A model generated the notes under the pieces. It was not told the DNA's origin and did not search any database. It saw only the letters and a program-made list of their open reading frames with translations. Positions 25,601 through 34,315 of a stretch of 64,000 nucleotides of DNA are shown one piece after another. The number at the start of each line of letters is the position of its first letter. The first letter of the stretch is position 1. The translations under genes were made by a program, and so were the position numbers. Source of the stretch: Perkinsela sp. pyNocScin1 (Eukaryota; Euglenozoa; Kinetoplastea; Prokinetoplastida; Perkinselidae). The stretch covers positions 496,001 through 560,000 of the forward strand of contig CAXHTR010000008.1 in NCBI GenBank assembly GCA_964019655.1, in the 5' to 3' direction.

Positions 25601-27103
25601 GATAGTCCAAAGCGATTTGCTGAGATCTAAAAGTTTAGCCGTCTTTTCTTGATCAAGCTTTTCAATGACCATCAGCGAAGCCCCATATATTTCGTTGCTC
25701 TTGCTCTTGGGGCAAAAATTGGAAATCAAGCTCAAGCTACACACCTTCAAAGGCGGTATGGGTAGCTCATGATTGTTCTCCACGAATATTTGCTTGTAGC
25801 TTGGAACAATGAATTCCAGCGGACAATGCGAGATCTGATGCACAGCTTTTTCAATACCTTCAGCCCTGAGCCAGCAAGGGCCCATTATTTTGCGCTTGAG
25901 GAGAACCATCTCAATCATCGATTGGTTTGCACCAAAGATGGCTTTCACAGTCTTAAGTCCTGTGTCCATGGGGATATTTGGGCCGTTGTGGCTGTATTTG
26001 AATTTCACCCACCATGACTTTTCCTTCGGAACCTCAGACTTCTCGAATGAGTACCATCTGTAAACATTTTTGAACGATCGCTTCTTTATTCCATGTGCTT
26101 GGCATACCTCAGAGAGCTCTCGCGCCACGTCTGCAATGGTAACTTCGCTACCATCCGCATGGGAATCTTGCGGAAGAACTAGCAAGCATCTCTCAGTGGA
26201 TTGAAATCGCAGGCAGCAACTCTGCCAGAGCCTGTCTCTGTACACTTTACCAAAAATGAGGACTTCACCAGTATTTTTCATCTCCTTCGCATCAATCCAA
26301 AACATCTTGACACTAGTGCTATTCAAATTATCAGTCGATAGGCATGCTAGCTCCTTTTCTGGTGTTATCAGATTGTCATTTAATGCAAATGAGATGCTTG
26401 GGGCCTTAGTAGAGCGAACGAGCGATTTCTTTCCCGGAGATTGCTTTGTCATCGGTGTGATCGGGGAAGCGTTAGCATCTGGCTCAGCTTTTGGTGTGAT
26501 TCGTAATCGCTTGGAATCACTCGTATCATCTGGCTCTTCGATGTGCTTCTGCGGAGTTTGCAATGATCTTTCGTCATCTTCGAAGTCACCGAATAAGATA
26601 TCTGTCATGTCTGAATGACCAACAGGAGTTTCCATTCTGTCAAATGCATGGTTCGGTTCGAGCAGGGCTTCAACCCGATCGTTCATATTCGAAATCAGAG
26701 AAAGTCTGGAGTCGATCGGATCAAAACTTTCAGTTGTAGAAATGTGGTTTAAGCTATGAGCCCTTTTTCCGAGAGCTTCCATAATACTGATTTGACTCGT
26801 TTCTTTTGGAGGTGCTGGGACATCAGGTTTTTGTGCAGCTCGTTTACCTTTCGGGACTTCACCTGTAGGTTTCCGCAGCTTCTTTGTTTGAAGCTCTGGT
26901 CGAGTATTATGCACATCAGGATTATAATCGTTATCGAAAAGATCATCATCGTATGCAAGAGAGCTCAAGCCACCGCTCTGCGATACTCCATCTGCGGCTT
27001 CGATTGGGCAATCTTGATTCTCTCCAGAATCATGAGTTTCATCATCGGCTCTTGACATGATATGGGTAAAGATCTGATCGGTAAAATCACGCTTAGAAGG
27101 CAT
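22640..27103 (-). CDS. POLA1: DNA polymerase alpha catalytic subunit
   Basis: A B-family polymerase of about 1487 residues from the ATG at 27103 (MPSKRDF); in-frame ATGs at 27151 and 27136 would extend it to within 15 bases of the GNAT stop and are less likely. The block YDSYVLLLDFNSLYPSIIQE is pol alpha motif A, KLTANSMYGCLGF motif B, and YGDTDSVMI motif C with both catalytic Asp residues. The long polar N-terminus is typical of the subunit. The C-terminal zinc region is reduced: CPNIRC and CQKC pairs are visible, but the second Cys cluster of animal pol alpha is not complete. The C-tail still follows the family (a Phe/Tyr-rich helix, then SLPGYSIPIVDLLGCM). With primase it starts Okazaki fragments. 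Confidence 0.97.
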   Translation of the reverse strand: MPSKRDFTDQIFTHIMSRADDETHDSGENQDCPIEAADGVSQSGGLSSLAYDDDLFDNDYNPDVHNTRPELQTKKLRKPTGEVPKGKRAAQKPDVPAPPKETSQISIMEALGKRAHSLNHISTTESFDPIDSRLSLISNMNDRVEALLEPNHAFDRMETPVGHSDMTDILFGDFEDDERSLQTPQKHIEEPDDTSDSKRLRITPKAEPDANASPITPMTKQSPGKKSLVRSTKAPSISFALNDNLITPEKELACLSTDNLNSTSVKMFWIDAKEMKNTGEVLIFGKVYRDRLWQSCCLRFQSTERCLLVLPQDSHADGSEVTIADVARELSEVCQAHGIKKRSFKNVYRWYSFEKSEVPKEKSWWVKFKYSHNGPNIPMDTGLKTVKAIFGANQSMIEMVLLKRKIMGPCWLRAEGIEKAVHQISHCPLEFIVPSYKQIFVENNHELPIPPLKVCSLSLISNFCPKSKSNEIYGASLMVIEKLDQEKTAKLLDLSKSLWTIVRKPSNNCPIPFQLADMFTKNSLQSPELAFNEKVLLENLLKKLKVEDPDVFIGHNFLGFHLDVLLHRCQALNVSTWSAIGRLKLRDMPKLQSGPGGLGESTFAEKEVLAGRLTCDTYLLAKEYIKATNYSLNGIVSELNIEDTGIGNKLGLQEADSTQSPEDDILGKGRSIVDAYQSKESLFSLVISSVDKAIYSAAIALNIDIIPLTKRMTNVTGGIWSRTLMGNRSERIEYLLLHKFHSAKFVIPDKQFHAKPQASSEEKLDGDADDHGEKHGPTSNRRKPQYTGGMVLEPQKGLYDSYVLLLDFNSLYPSIIQEFNLCFTTVRRNTSDLSGNDQTYEELSTSMQTTMLSLVCDSCQKENHTDSPCPHRCILPKTLREIVEGRKQVKKLMQSTSNPEQLSRLNIRQKALKLTANSMYGCLGFQMGRFYAPAIAELVTLEGRNALQNAVSLVTKVDPRLKVIYGDTDSVMIDAAFAKNLIEVRRTAAIIKDTINKCYKTLEIDIDGIFRKLLLLQKKKYASLKIVDFLGEGKTKELEIKGLDIIRREWCPLSKQMLQRVIDLIFSEDVALENVGRLVREFITERVSEINNGAVALNDFVITKALNREPGEYANAADHPHVCVAMRMKELNLSVQVGDLIPYVIGKKTMDTHKSVGKLSTHCYHPQEIAGSSDLSVDVEWYKKMQLYPPIMRLLEYVPDCTAMQIAKIFGLEGAREVNQGLNESKFGVKKPQRAEELLSAPEIAFSDAKPLTIACPNIRCGELIDVQPHKYLLTRALQCIDSIVGAKGVETYDFSWVACQKCASEIEPASIYESMLAMHNEAKEDAQKFMADTSLHHRDLDLGHIFEPVFKQLEYFDALFDFKKVSQCLIESLERSVADKQPHHRMLSNAFGTSGVSPHVIAGKITLHTLDRQRRYIISNNDALGCMSHGKYQKLIENAPENKSNAVNLYDEMQRKIRALQLSLPGYSIPIVDLLGCMCMDVQYIK

Positions 27104-27165
27104 AACTAAATCTTGATAATGTTTCTTAATGCACATACACCTAAATCTCATCCATGTAACATGCT

Positions 27166-27900
27166 TCAAAGTTTCTTGACCATTTCCATTGCGTGATATT
27201 TTTTATCATAATATCTGAAAATAGTGCGCTTTGTGCCGAATCCTCGATTTTGATAAAAGTCTCCGAGGTAAATGGATCCTTCACGCTTTGAAGGAGTGTG
27301 CAAACGTATCGTATGGCACAGCAAAAGTCGTGCGCACACCTCAACCACAGAAAGAGCATATGATGCAAGTCCTTTGCAGCGTGCACTTGGATTTACAGCC
27401 AGGAATGAAAGGTACAGTTCCTTCTTGGTTTCCAGTGCATCTAACCAGTCTAACCGAAATGCAAAGTGTACAACTGGACAAGAAATTTTCGTGGAGTCTA
27501 TGCACGCGACCCCGTGAATCAATTTTCCCTGTCCCAGAGCATCCATTGCGAAAATTGAATCCTCCAGGTGGTCAAGGCCTGATGCGCCAATCGTTTGCAA
27601 AGTTTCTGAGCACAAAAAAGGAAATTGAAAAGTTCGTTTTGGAGGTCGCACTTCGACATCATCGTACCACGAATACAAAGTTGAAGCCAGATCTTCCTTG
27701 GTAGCCACTTCCAAGTAAAAGGCCGATTCTTTGGAAATGAGAATGCTCTGAAGGACTGTTTCTAGCAATCTTCCACTTTCTTGGTGATCACTCATGGCAT
27801 TAAGGAATCCCTTAGGCGATACCTTGCCAAGGAATTTCTGATCGCAGAAAAAGTACCATGTTGCTAAATCACCTTCATCTGCCCATCTGTCATGAATCAT
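27166..27900 (-). CDS. GNAT-family N-acetyltransferase
   Basis: A 244-residue protein starting at the ATG at 27900; an upstream in-frame GTG is unlikely to be used. The acetyl-CoA site is ELYLSFLAVNPSARCKGLAS, equal to the GNAT motif A strand plus R/QxxGxG/A loop, here loosened to R-C-K-G-L-A. A helix follows, then FYQNRGFG, the motif B ending (FYxxxGF). The substrate is unknown. The C-terminus is Lys-Lys-Leu, only a weak resemblance to a peroxisomal signal. It lies just upstream of DNA polymerase alpha on the same strand. Confidence 0.75.
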   Translation of the reverse strand: MIHDRWADEGDLATWYFFCDQKFLGKVSPKGFLNAMSDHQESGRLLETVLQSILISKESAFYLEVATKEDLASTLYSWYDDVEVRPPKRTFQFPFLCSETLQTIGASGLDHLEDSIFAMDALGQGKLIHGVACIDSTKISCPVVHFAFRLDWLDALETKKELYLSFLAVNPSARCKGLASYALSVVEVCARLLLCHTIRLHTPSKREGSIYLGDFYQNRGFGTKRTIFRYYDKKYHAMEMVKKL

Positions 27901-27991
27901 ATGATGAAACAAACAGAAATGAACACGTGCTTGAAGCACCTCTGATTGATTCACACTACAAATTTATTTAAAATAGGCCGTGAAGGTTCAT

Positions 27992-28534
27992 TTAATTCGC
28001 AAACTCTTTAAGATAAAAGAGGCCTAATGCGAGTAAAAAGCTGTATCGCGCAGCCGCATAGTCATGTAAGACTAACGTAATCCATCCAAGATACGGGCAA
28101 TAGCCATCAATTTTGCCAACAAAGTGCTTCGGGCATAGAAAAATCTGGCCATCTGGATACAGAAGCCTGTCATCAACAAAGTTATGATCTCCTTTCGTCA
28201 GGACAAAAGGGACATCAAAATCTTCAAAGTTTTCGAGCTTTGTTACATCATCGGGATCATTATCGTAAATTCTATGCACCCGATGGACGACAGGCATGTC
28301 CATGTTATCAATGCGAAATACAAGGATATCACCCATGTTCATCGGCTTTTTTAAGTGGGTCGAAAGAAAAATCAAGTCGCCCCTAGTGTATCCTGGGTCC
28401 ATAGATCCGCTCATTACTACTGCTATCGGGCTTTCAGCATTCTGCAGAGCTGTCACCCCCTTCCAGAACACCAAAGCAGATGTGACCATTAGAGCTATGT
28501 GGTTGAATCTCTTGATTACAGACCTGGTTGACAT
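27992..28534 (-). CDS. SEC11: Signal peptidase I catalytic subunit Sec11
   Basis: A 180-residue membrane protein. One N-terminal membrane segment (about 11-30) is followed by IAVVMSGSMDPGYTRGDLIF, with catalytic S44. VVHRVHRI carries the catalytic His, and LTKGDHNFVDDRLLY the Asp residues, the ER-type His/Asp arrangement instead of the bacterial Lys. A second hydrophobic stretch near the end is the short C-terminal membrane helix. The enzyme removes signal peptides in the ER lumen. It is the first gene of the long minus run and starts next to a divergent switch. Confidence 0.97.
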   Translation of the reverse strand: MSTRSVIKRFNHIALMVTSALVFWKGVTALQNAESPIAVVMSGSMDPGYTRGDLIFLSTHLKKPMNMGDILVFRIDNMDMPVVHRVHRIYDNDPDDVTKLENFEDFDVPFVLTKGDHNFVDDRLLYPDGQIFLCPKHFVGKIDGYCPYLGWITLVLHDYAAARYSFLLALGLFYLKEFAN

Positions 28535-28701
28535 TTTTGCAATTATCTGATATGATGAATGGAATATTTTGAAATTACGCCCGTGCTGTATGAAGCCGCT
28601 TACAACTTATTCATTCCGGATAGAAGGGCTTTAGCGAGGTAGATTGACCTTCATATAAACTTGTGATAGCGTATTAAACTTTTTATTTTCGCACAGTAAT
28701 C
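28535..28701. promoter_or_regulatory. Divergent strand switch, likely transcription start region
   Basis: A 167-base spacer between Sec11 (minus) and the unknown gene at 28702 (plus). In kinetoplastids divergent switches are the usual RNA polymerase II start regions. On the plus side a pyrimidine-rich stretch, TTTTTATTTTCGCACAG, ends in CAG at 28694-28696, five bases before the ATG, a good trans-splice acceptor candidate. No TATA-like or other core element can be recognised. Confidence 0.55.
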
Positions 28702-29337
28702 ATGGACTTTTTTCATGCACAAGTCAGCAATTATCTTGAAGCAACATCACATGCAGGAAATCCCCACGCTCGGAGTCACCAAGGTACTACTTCTGGAACA
28801 GAAAGACAAATACAATCTAAAACTTACCTGAAAGAAAGGAAAAGTGATTCGGAAGTGCGCTATTGGTACAATAAACTGCGAAGAGCACCTCTTTTACTTT
28901 TTCATGAAGACGCAACAAATACCGAGATTAAAACACTATGGAAAAGTTCAAGCGAAAAATTCCGCGCCGACTTCGGCCATGAGGAAGTTGCCTCTTCATC
29001 CACAGCCAATTATTCAAGCAGAAAGTATCTGTTCCAAGTTAATCAATCACAATCTAAAGAACCATTGAATTACCATGATCGTTTCAGAATTGAAAGCAAA
29101 GCCGATGCCTCAGCGCGTGCATCAACAGCACTAGATATTGAATACATTCGGAATTCGGGAAATCTTCGTACAGATGGGATAACCCCCGAATTTCAGAGCT
29201 TCACGTTCGGCTCTTCGAACGCTGCAAGGAATCGACCTAATCACAGTGAAGCAAACTCAACTGCAACCAGTGTATCAGGGTATTCTGAATTACGGACTTC
29301 CAATCCTATTCCCTTTCGACTCTCCGACGAATCGTAG
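28702..29337 (+). CDS. Unknown polar, probably disordered protein
   Basis: A 211-residue protein not recognised. It is rich in Ser, Asn, Thr, Arg and Glu with few hydrophobic clusters; the only compact stretch is about residues 45-95 (YWYNKLRRAPLLLFHEDA and the following helix). There is no signal peptide, membrane segment, Cys pattern or known motif. The start is well supported by a pyrimidine tract and CAG just before the ATG. It is the first gene of a three-gene plus run ahead of a NOC4-like protein and RPN11. Confidence 0.65.
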   Translation: MDFFHAQVSNYLEATSHAGNPHARSHQGTTSGTERQIQSKTYLKERKSDSEVRYWYNKLRRAPLLLFHEDATNTEIKTLWKSSSEKFRADFGHEEVASSSTANYSSRKYLFQVNQSQSKEPLNYHDRFRIESKADASARASTALDIEYIRNSGNLRTDGITPEFQSFTFGSSNAARNRPNHSEANSTATSVSGYSELRTSNPIPFRLSDES

Positions 29338-29418
29338 TACCCCCTCTAGTATATTTCGTTTAGTGCCTATAAATTTTGCTCAAGATTTTGTGTAATCTAT
29401 CCCATCAATCCTGTGAAA

Positions 29419-30906
29419 ATGAAAGACCTGAAGAAGCTACTTCAAAAGCATACGGGAAAATCTATAAAAGATTGCATAGATGGTATAAAACCAATCCTGG
29501 ACCGGATTCTGAATGAACGGCCTATTCTAGTCAACCTCCATGATGATAAAGATAAGCAATGCTTGTCTGCTTTGCATCTTGAAAGTAAGAATGCATGTAT
29601 GTACGATATTGACGAAATACGAGAGTCAAGTGCACTGAGAAACTTGATTCAAATGACGAGCAAGTACATTGATCTTTATTTTTACGCACTGCTCTGTGCG
29701 GGACTGTCCATGGACTCTTTGCGGCGCTTGAATAAGAGTGCTAGAAAGTCAGAAGCATTTGTGGACAACAAAGGCCTCCGAGTTGCATTGAACACGTGTC
29801 TAATTCTTCTCGAATCCTCAAAGGTAGAGTACTTTTGTCCATCGGGTGCATCACGCTGCAATTTTTTCTTCGAAAGTGTGAATTCAGAATCAGTATCCTC
29901 TCAAAATGGGTTCTTGTCCAAATGCGGCTTTTCATCCGTTAAGCCGATGGAGGGGACGGGATTTTCTCAATTTGCCGAAGCATGCATTGATTCATTCAGT
30001 CGCAGGGAAACGTTTAGCTTGAAATCCAAAGGCTTGTTCGAAAAAGTATGGAAAATGGCTCTTTCTGGAGTTGAAAAAAGCTCAAAGAACATTGCCGTTG
30101 GCCCTGAATGTGCAAACGATGATCTCATCATAGCATCTGCCACCGTTCGTCTACTCTCATACAAAACTGCAGTGCAAAAGATTTTTCCAATATGCAATAA
30201 CCCTGCGGAATTTGCTGATCTATTGATTGGTGGATTTGAGTCAGCGTCTGATAGGCTTTCGAAGGAGGCTTTCGCTAGCCCTGGGTGTACTGAGTATGAT
30301 TATCGCTCCGAGATTTCGCAAGAATATAGCTCTTGCACTAAGATTGCTGCCAATGCCATAGAGTGCGTGTATACCCTCGTGGTCAATCACAACATTGACT
30401 ACTACGACTTTTTCGAGAAGCTGCTGCCCATAATGAACATTCACTTTGTGCAAATGTACGAATTCGAAAGTCTTTTCTCGATAGTTTCAACCCTTCTCTC
30501 AGGCCCACTTGTCACCGATATCATAGCTGAGAAATATATGGAGAGATTTCTCACGCTTGGTATCGCTTGCACATCAGAGCAAAAATTATTGCGCATTCTT
30601 GATCTTTCGAAAAGAATCATGGACATTCATCCATCTCTGCAGATTCCCAAAAAACTTTTGGCTGACAACTCTGTGGTACCTTCACGAGGCTACATTGAAA
30701 AACTTTGCTCTTTTTTATATCACCCCTCAGAATCAATTCGAAAGAAAGCTAGCTCTATGGTGTTCATGAGTTCTGAGAGAGTTCCCGAATTTGATGGTAG
30801 GCAACACATCCCTGAGATGACGGTCAACAGCAGCATCGGAAAGAGCCCCTTTTCTGAAGCGGACCCAAGCGCGCGAAAGGCTTTCTCTGAGGTGTGGTCA
30901 ATTTAG
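29419..30906 (+). CDS. NOC4-like ribosome biogenesis protein (CBF domain)
   Basis: A 495-residue helical protein starting at the ATG at 29419. The segment NIDYYDFFEKLLPIM at about residue 325, followed by a helix with LFSIVSTLLSGPLVTDIIAEKYMERFLTL and then RIMDIHPSL, follows the CBF-domain order of NOC4/Utp19: NxDYxxFYxxLY, LDLFLxSTxLPAYLVAAFxKRLxRL, and LLRRHP. NOC4 works with NOP14 in 40S subunit assembly in the nucleolus. The first 300 residues are helical and not diagnostic. Conservation is weak, so the call is moderate. Confidence 0.5.
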   Translation: MKDLKKLLQKHTGKSIKDCIDGIKPILDRILNERPILVNLHDDKDKQCLSALHLESKNACMYDIDEIRESSALRNLIQMTSKYIDLYFYALLCAGLSMDSLRRLNKSARKSEAFVDNKGLRVALNTCLILLESSKVEYFCPSGASRCNFFFESVNSESVSSQNGFLSKCGFSSVKPMEGTGFSQFAEACIDSFSRRETFSLKSKGLFEKVWKMALSGVEKSSKNIAVGPECANDDLIIASATVRLLSYKTAVQKIFPICNNPAEFADLLIGGFESASDRLSKEAFASPGCTEYDYRSEISQEYSSCTKIAANAIECVYTLVVNHNIDYYDFFEKLLPIMNIHFVQMYEFESLFSIVSTLLSGPLVTDIIAEKYMERFLTLGIACTSEQKLLRILDLSKRIMDIHPSLQIPKKLLADNSVVPSRGYIEKLCSFLYHPSESIRKKASSMVFMSSERVPEFDGRQHIPEMTVNSSIGKSPFSEADPSARKAFSEVWSI

Positions 30907-30977
30907 GCTCTGCATAGAATCACTGAGTAAAGTCATTGGCGGCCTATCTGTTTCAGACTTTGTCTTTTTACGTTTTT

Positions 30978-31907
30978 ATGGATATCAACGCAATCTATCA
31001 GCAGCTGCAGGGGCAGTCTATGCCACAGGCAGGCGGTGCGAAAGTTGAGCCTGCTGATACCGCAGAAACAGTGCAAATATCGCCTCTCGCACTATTGAAA
31101 ATGCTTATCCATGGACGGGCAGGGGTGCCTATGGAAGTTATGGGCCTCATGGTGGGTGAATTCATCGATGAATATACCGTTCGCGTCGTTGACGTGTTTT
31201 CAATGCCGCAATCTGGAACTGGTGTAAGCGTCGAAGCTGTCGACCCTGAGTACCAGGCAGAGATGCTCACAAAACTTGAGCAAGTAGGCCGAACGCAGAA
31301 TGTCGTTGGTTGGTACCACTCACACCCAGGATTCGGCTGCTGGCTAAGCCACGTTGACGTTAACACTGCGCAGTCCTTTGAGCAGCTGAACCCACGATCT
31401 GTTTCTGTGGTTATCGACCCTATTCAGAGTGTTCGTGGAAAGGTCGTCATTGACGCGTTCCGATGCATACCTCAGCAGTTTATGTTACTTGGAAAAGACC
31501 CTCGCCAGACAACGTCGAACATAGGCTTCATGAATAAACCCACCATTCAGGCCCTTGTGCATAACTTGAACCGGCAGTACTATTCTATGCCCATAGCATA
31601 CAGAAAAAGTGAGCACGACACGAACATGCTCCTGAATGTCTATAAAAGTAGCTGGAAAGACGCCCTGCTGGTCGAAGATTCTAAAGAATTCGGGAAGAAG
31701 CGTGGTAATGCACTCCGCGAAATGAAGGACCTTACCAAGAAGAGTCTGACAGAGCTTCGCGACGCTGAGAAGGATAACATGATGGAGACCCTGGCGAACA
31801 ATTTTAATGCGAGTGTTCGATATCAGCTCACTGAGCTGATAGACTCGATTACTGAGCGAAATATGCGACTAGCGACGGTTTCGTTGGCGCTCAGCGCAAA
31901 TGGGTGA
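30978..31907 (+). CDS. RPN11: 26S proteasome deubiquitinase RPN11/PSMD14
   Basis: A 309-residue MPN+ metalloprotease starting at the ATG at 30978 (MDINAIYQQ), the usual family start; a TTG further upstream is not a start. The JAMM site is complete: E53 in VPMEVMG, then [16 protein letters not shown] with zinc ligands H114, H116 and D127, and S124. [13 protein letters not shown] is the Ins-1 region. The last third matches the helical end that anchors RPN11 beside RPN8 in the lid. It removes ubiquitin chains as substrates enter the proteasome. It is the last gene of the short plus run and faces RFC1 across a convergent spacer. Confidence 0.97.
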   Translation: MDINAIYQQLQGQSMPQAGGAKVEPADTAETVQISPLALLKMLIHGRAGVPMEVMGLMVGEFIDEYTVRVVDVFSMPQSGTGVSVEAVDPEYQAEMLTKLEQVGRTQNVVGWYHSHPGFGCWLSHVDVNTAQSFEQLNPRSVSVVIDPIQSVRGKVVIDAFRCIPQQFMLLGKDPRQTTSNIGFMNKPTIQALVHNLNRQYYSMPIAYRKSEHDTNMLLNVYKSSWKDALLVEDSKEFGKKRGNALREMKDLTKKSLTELRDAEKDNMMETLANNFNASVRYQLTELIDSITERNMRLATVSLALSANG

Positions 31908-32280
31908 ATGGAAATATCGGTGCACGAATAACCTCGTGCTTTTACCCTTTGTTGACGTTTTACGTTTTCTTTTGTAGAGCTCTTTGTAAATCACTATCAA
32001 TGCTGCGAAAACCTTCGCCCGAATGCGCAATTTGATCTCACAAATCCTCCTAAATACCCCAATGCATTCTCTTTGCCTCACGGAAACTGACAACGCAAAA
32101 ATTGATTTCTCCTGAGCACATACATACCTGGGATTTCCTCCATCTACTGCCTACTGTTCCATTGCCATCTATTGCCTACTATTCCATCCGGCACGCAGCA
32201 TTCGCTCATAGCTGAAACGAAAAAGGGGAATGTAATAGTATCATGCTGCCTATCTGAGCGCCAAAATCTGACTACTCTAA
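31908..32280. other. Convergent strand-switch spacer
   Basis: A 373-base spacer between RPN11 (plus) and RFC1 (minus). I see no gene, tRNA-like fold or long frame in it. It contains a 25-base imperfect tandem repeat (32140-32187). By position it should hold the 3' ends of both arrays and a transcription termination zone. Confidence 0.6.
32140..32187. repeat. 25-base imperfect tandem repeat, two copies
   Basis: The unit starting CCATCTACTGCCTACTGTTC (32140-32164) is followed directly by a second copy starting CCATCTATTGCCTACTATTC (32165-32187). Over the shared 23 bases there are two changes. It lies in the noncoding convergent spacer and looks like a simple slippage duplication. Confidence 0.85.
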
Positions 32281-34233
32281 TCAAAGTTTCTTCTTTGTCG
32301 TCCGAGGCTTTTTGCTTGCTGTCGGTGTTGCTTTTCGCTTTGTGGCCGTCGCTTTCTTCGCAGACGCCTTCGCAATCGCCTCCTCATCTGCCTCCGCTGC
32401 CGCTTTCCCTCTCTTCTGACGCTCTGAGAGATTCGCGGCTGTGCACTCCCGCGTCACCTTGGATTTGACAGCTGTTGGCAGTGCATCAAAGCTGAACGGA
32501 TAGTCGAACTTGCCGTTGATGAGCGCTATTTCATTGATGAAGTCGATATCTGGCCGAACCAGCCGGTAACTCTGCAGGAAAGCGATAAGTTCTCTGTGGC
32601 TATCCTCCTTTTCCGAGGTGTCCTGAAACGGCTGGAAAAGACGCTGTAGGATCACGGGCGCGATAGTCATTGCGAAGACGCTCAGATCAAAAGTCTGAAG
32701 CGCCCCCTGCGCGAGAATCTCCTGCCCGATCCCATAGTTCTTGCGCATGGTCGAGCCCTTACCGAGGGAGGCTGGAAACTTCACGCCACTCTCATAGTGG
32801 TTGAAAGTGGCGCTAAACGACTGAAACTTTCCCCTGCACAGCTTATGCGGGTACAGCGAAGAGTGCAAAAAGTGGGCGTTCGACAGCTGCCACTGCTGGT
32901 CGATGTACATCCTCGTCTGCAGGACGTCTGCCGTGCTCAGGAGCTGGCTCGTTTTCGTGTTCGGCGTGTAGTTCAAGTAGTTTTCTTGTATAAACATAGG
33001 GATCAGGTCGTTGCTGTAATAGAGGCTCCGCAGCCGGTTGTAGCGATCGTCGAAGGCGTCCCGCGCGCTCGCGTCAAAGAACGCTTTCGCGGTATCAAAT
33101 ATATTGATATCGAGGTCCTTCCGGGCCGTCTTGCCGAGCGCCTGCAGCGAGGCGTCCACGCCGCCCGTCGTCTGGCTGCGGCTCCACAGCTGTATGTTAT
33201 TCAGGAGCGACCGGTAGTCGTGCCCGTTCGCCATGACCATTTCCTGTATGTACACCGCGGGAATCTGAATGCCCTCCTTTTGGAGAACTTTTTCGAGATA
33301 GGCGCTCATCGCAGTGTACGGCGCGCGCTGCGCGCGCAGATCCTCGACGTGGGCGAGGAGCGGCTTAAGCTTCTGGTCCCAGTGGTCGTTGCACGTGCAG
33401 ATGATCGGTATGGCTGTCTTCTTCAGAAGCTTTATGACTTCGGCGACGCCGCCCTTGTCGCACCCGTCGACTTCGTCAAGCAGAAGGAGGTTTTTCTTCT
33501 TGAAGAGCCCTTGGTTGCGAATGGTGCCGTCGAGCTGGTCGTGCAGCACAGCGCCGCTGCGCTGATTGCTGGTATTGAGCTCGATCACGTCGTACTTGAG
33601 CTCCTTGGCCGCGACGTAGACTGAGGTCGTCTTTCCTATACCTGGCGGGCCCGATACGAGCATTCCCTTCTTTTCGCCGCCTGCTTCGAAGCTGAGCAGC
33701 CACTGCTTGATTTTGTTGTATAGGGTAGGGTAGCAGAGGTCTGCGGGCTTCTTCGGGGCGTACTTATCACTCCAAAGGCTGTCGTCCACGTTTGATGCTG
33801 CCGGCACTTTTGTAGTCGCCGCTGGGGTTGGGACTGGGGCAGCAGCTCGCGGGTTCTGCGCCAATTTTTTAAGAACCATTGTGTACAGCTCGACTTCGGA
33901 GAGCGTCTGCACGCGGAGCTCTTTGACTTTTGCCAATTTAGCCTCGCCGGGCTCCGCGCCAACAACTAAAAAATTCAGCTTGCTGCTCACCCCAGTCTTC
34001 ACCTCCCCGCCATGTCTGCGAATAAAAAGCGTCGCATCATCGCGGGAGAGCTCAGTGAGCTGCCCTGTCACAAGAAATGTCTGGCCCTTGAGCGCTGAAG
34101 ACGTAGGCTGCGATATTTGCGCGAAAGCGCTATGCACATCAGCGACAATCGGCTTCTCATTTACGGGGCTTCTGCACATCGGCTTTTCTTCGACATCGCT
34201 CTCTTCGTCCACCAAGAGCATTTTTGCGGTCAT
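32281..34233 (-). CDS. RFC1: Replication factor C large subunit RFC1
   Basis: A 650-residue clamp-loader subunit. A BRCT domain lies at about 46-122 (LKGQTFLVTGQLTELSRD, SSKLNFLVVG). The AAA+ core has SDKYAPKKPADL, Walker A GPPGIGKT at 195-202, Walker B LLLDEVDG at 250-257 and sensor 1 PIICTCND. The RFC1-specific C-part follows and ends in a Lys/Ala/Thr-rich nuclear-signal-like tail. At 650 residues it is much shorter than animal RFC1 (about 1150) but keeps BRCT. It loads PCNA on DNA with RFC2-5; RFC3 is also in this window. It is the last gene of its run. Confidence 0.96.
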   Translation of the reverse strand: MTAKMLLVDEESDVEEKPMCRSPVNEKPIVADVHSAFAQISQPTSSALKGQTFLVTGQLTELSRDDATLFIRRHGGEVKTGVSSKLNFLVVGAEPGEAKLAKVKELRVQTLSEVELYTMVLKKLAQNPRAAAPVPTPAATTKVPAASNVDDSLWSDKYAPKKPADLCYPTLYNKIKQWLLSFEAGGEKKGMLVSGPPGIGKTTSVYVAAKELKYDVIELNTSNQRSGAVLHDQLDGTIRNQGLFKKKNLLLLDEVDGCDKGGVAEVIKLLKKTAIPIICTCNDHWDQKLKPLLAHVEDLRAQRAPYTAMSAYLEKVLQKEGIQIPAVYIQEMVMANGHDYRSLLNNIQLWSRSQTTGGVDASLQALGKTARKDLDINIFDTAKAFFDASARDAFDDRYNRLRSLYYSNDLIPMFIQENYLNYTPNTKTSQLLSTADVLQTRMYIDQQWQLSNAHFLHSSLYPHKLCRGKFQSFSATFNHYESGVKFPASLGKGSTMRKNYGIGQEILAQGALQTFDLSVFAMTIAPVILQRLFQPFQDTSEKEDSHRELIAFLQSYRLVRPDIDFINEIALINGKFDYPFSFDALPTAVKSKVTRECTAANLSERQKRGKAAAEADEEAIAKASAKKATATKRKATPTASKKPRTTKKKL

Positions 34234-34315
34234 TCGAGTAGATAAGAAGCGAAGAGTAAAAGTAAACAGTGTCCTTAGCGATAGGTAATTTTTTATTTCA
34301 ATGCAAGCCTACGCA

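Noticed and set aside
27166-27174. Peroxisomal PTS1 (Lys-Lys-Leu) on the GNAT protein
   Set aside because: The first position of PTS1 should be small (Ser, Ala, Cys); Lys is a poor fit.
29413-30978. GTG and TTG starts (29413, 30936, also 48299, 42083, 27954, 17698, 7244, 41021)
   Set aside because: These are not expected starts in a eukaryotic nucleus; the next good ATG was used for each gene.
32797-33624. A 275-residue plus frame opposite RFC1
   Set aside because: Antisense shadow of the AAA+ domain with no protein-like motif; RFC1 is certain.
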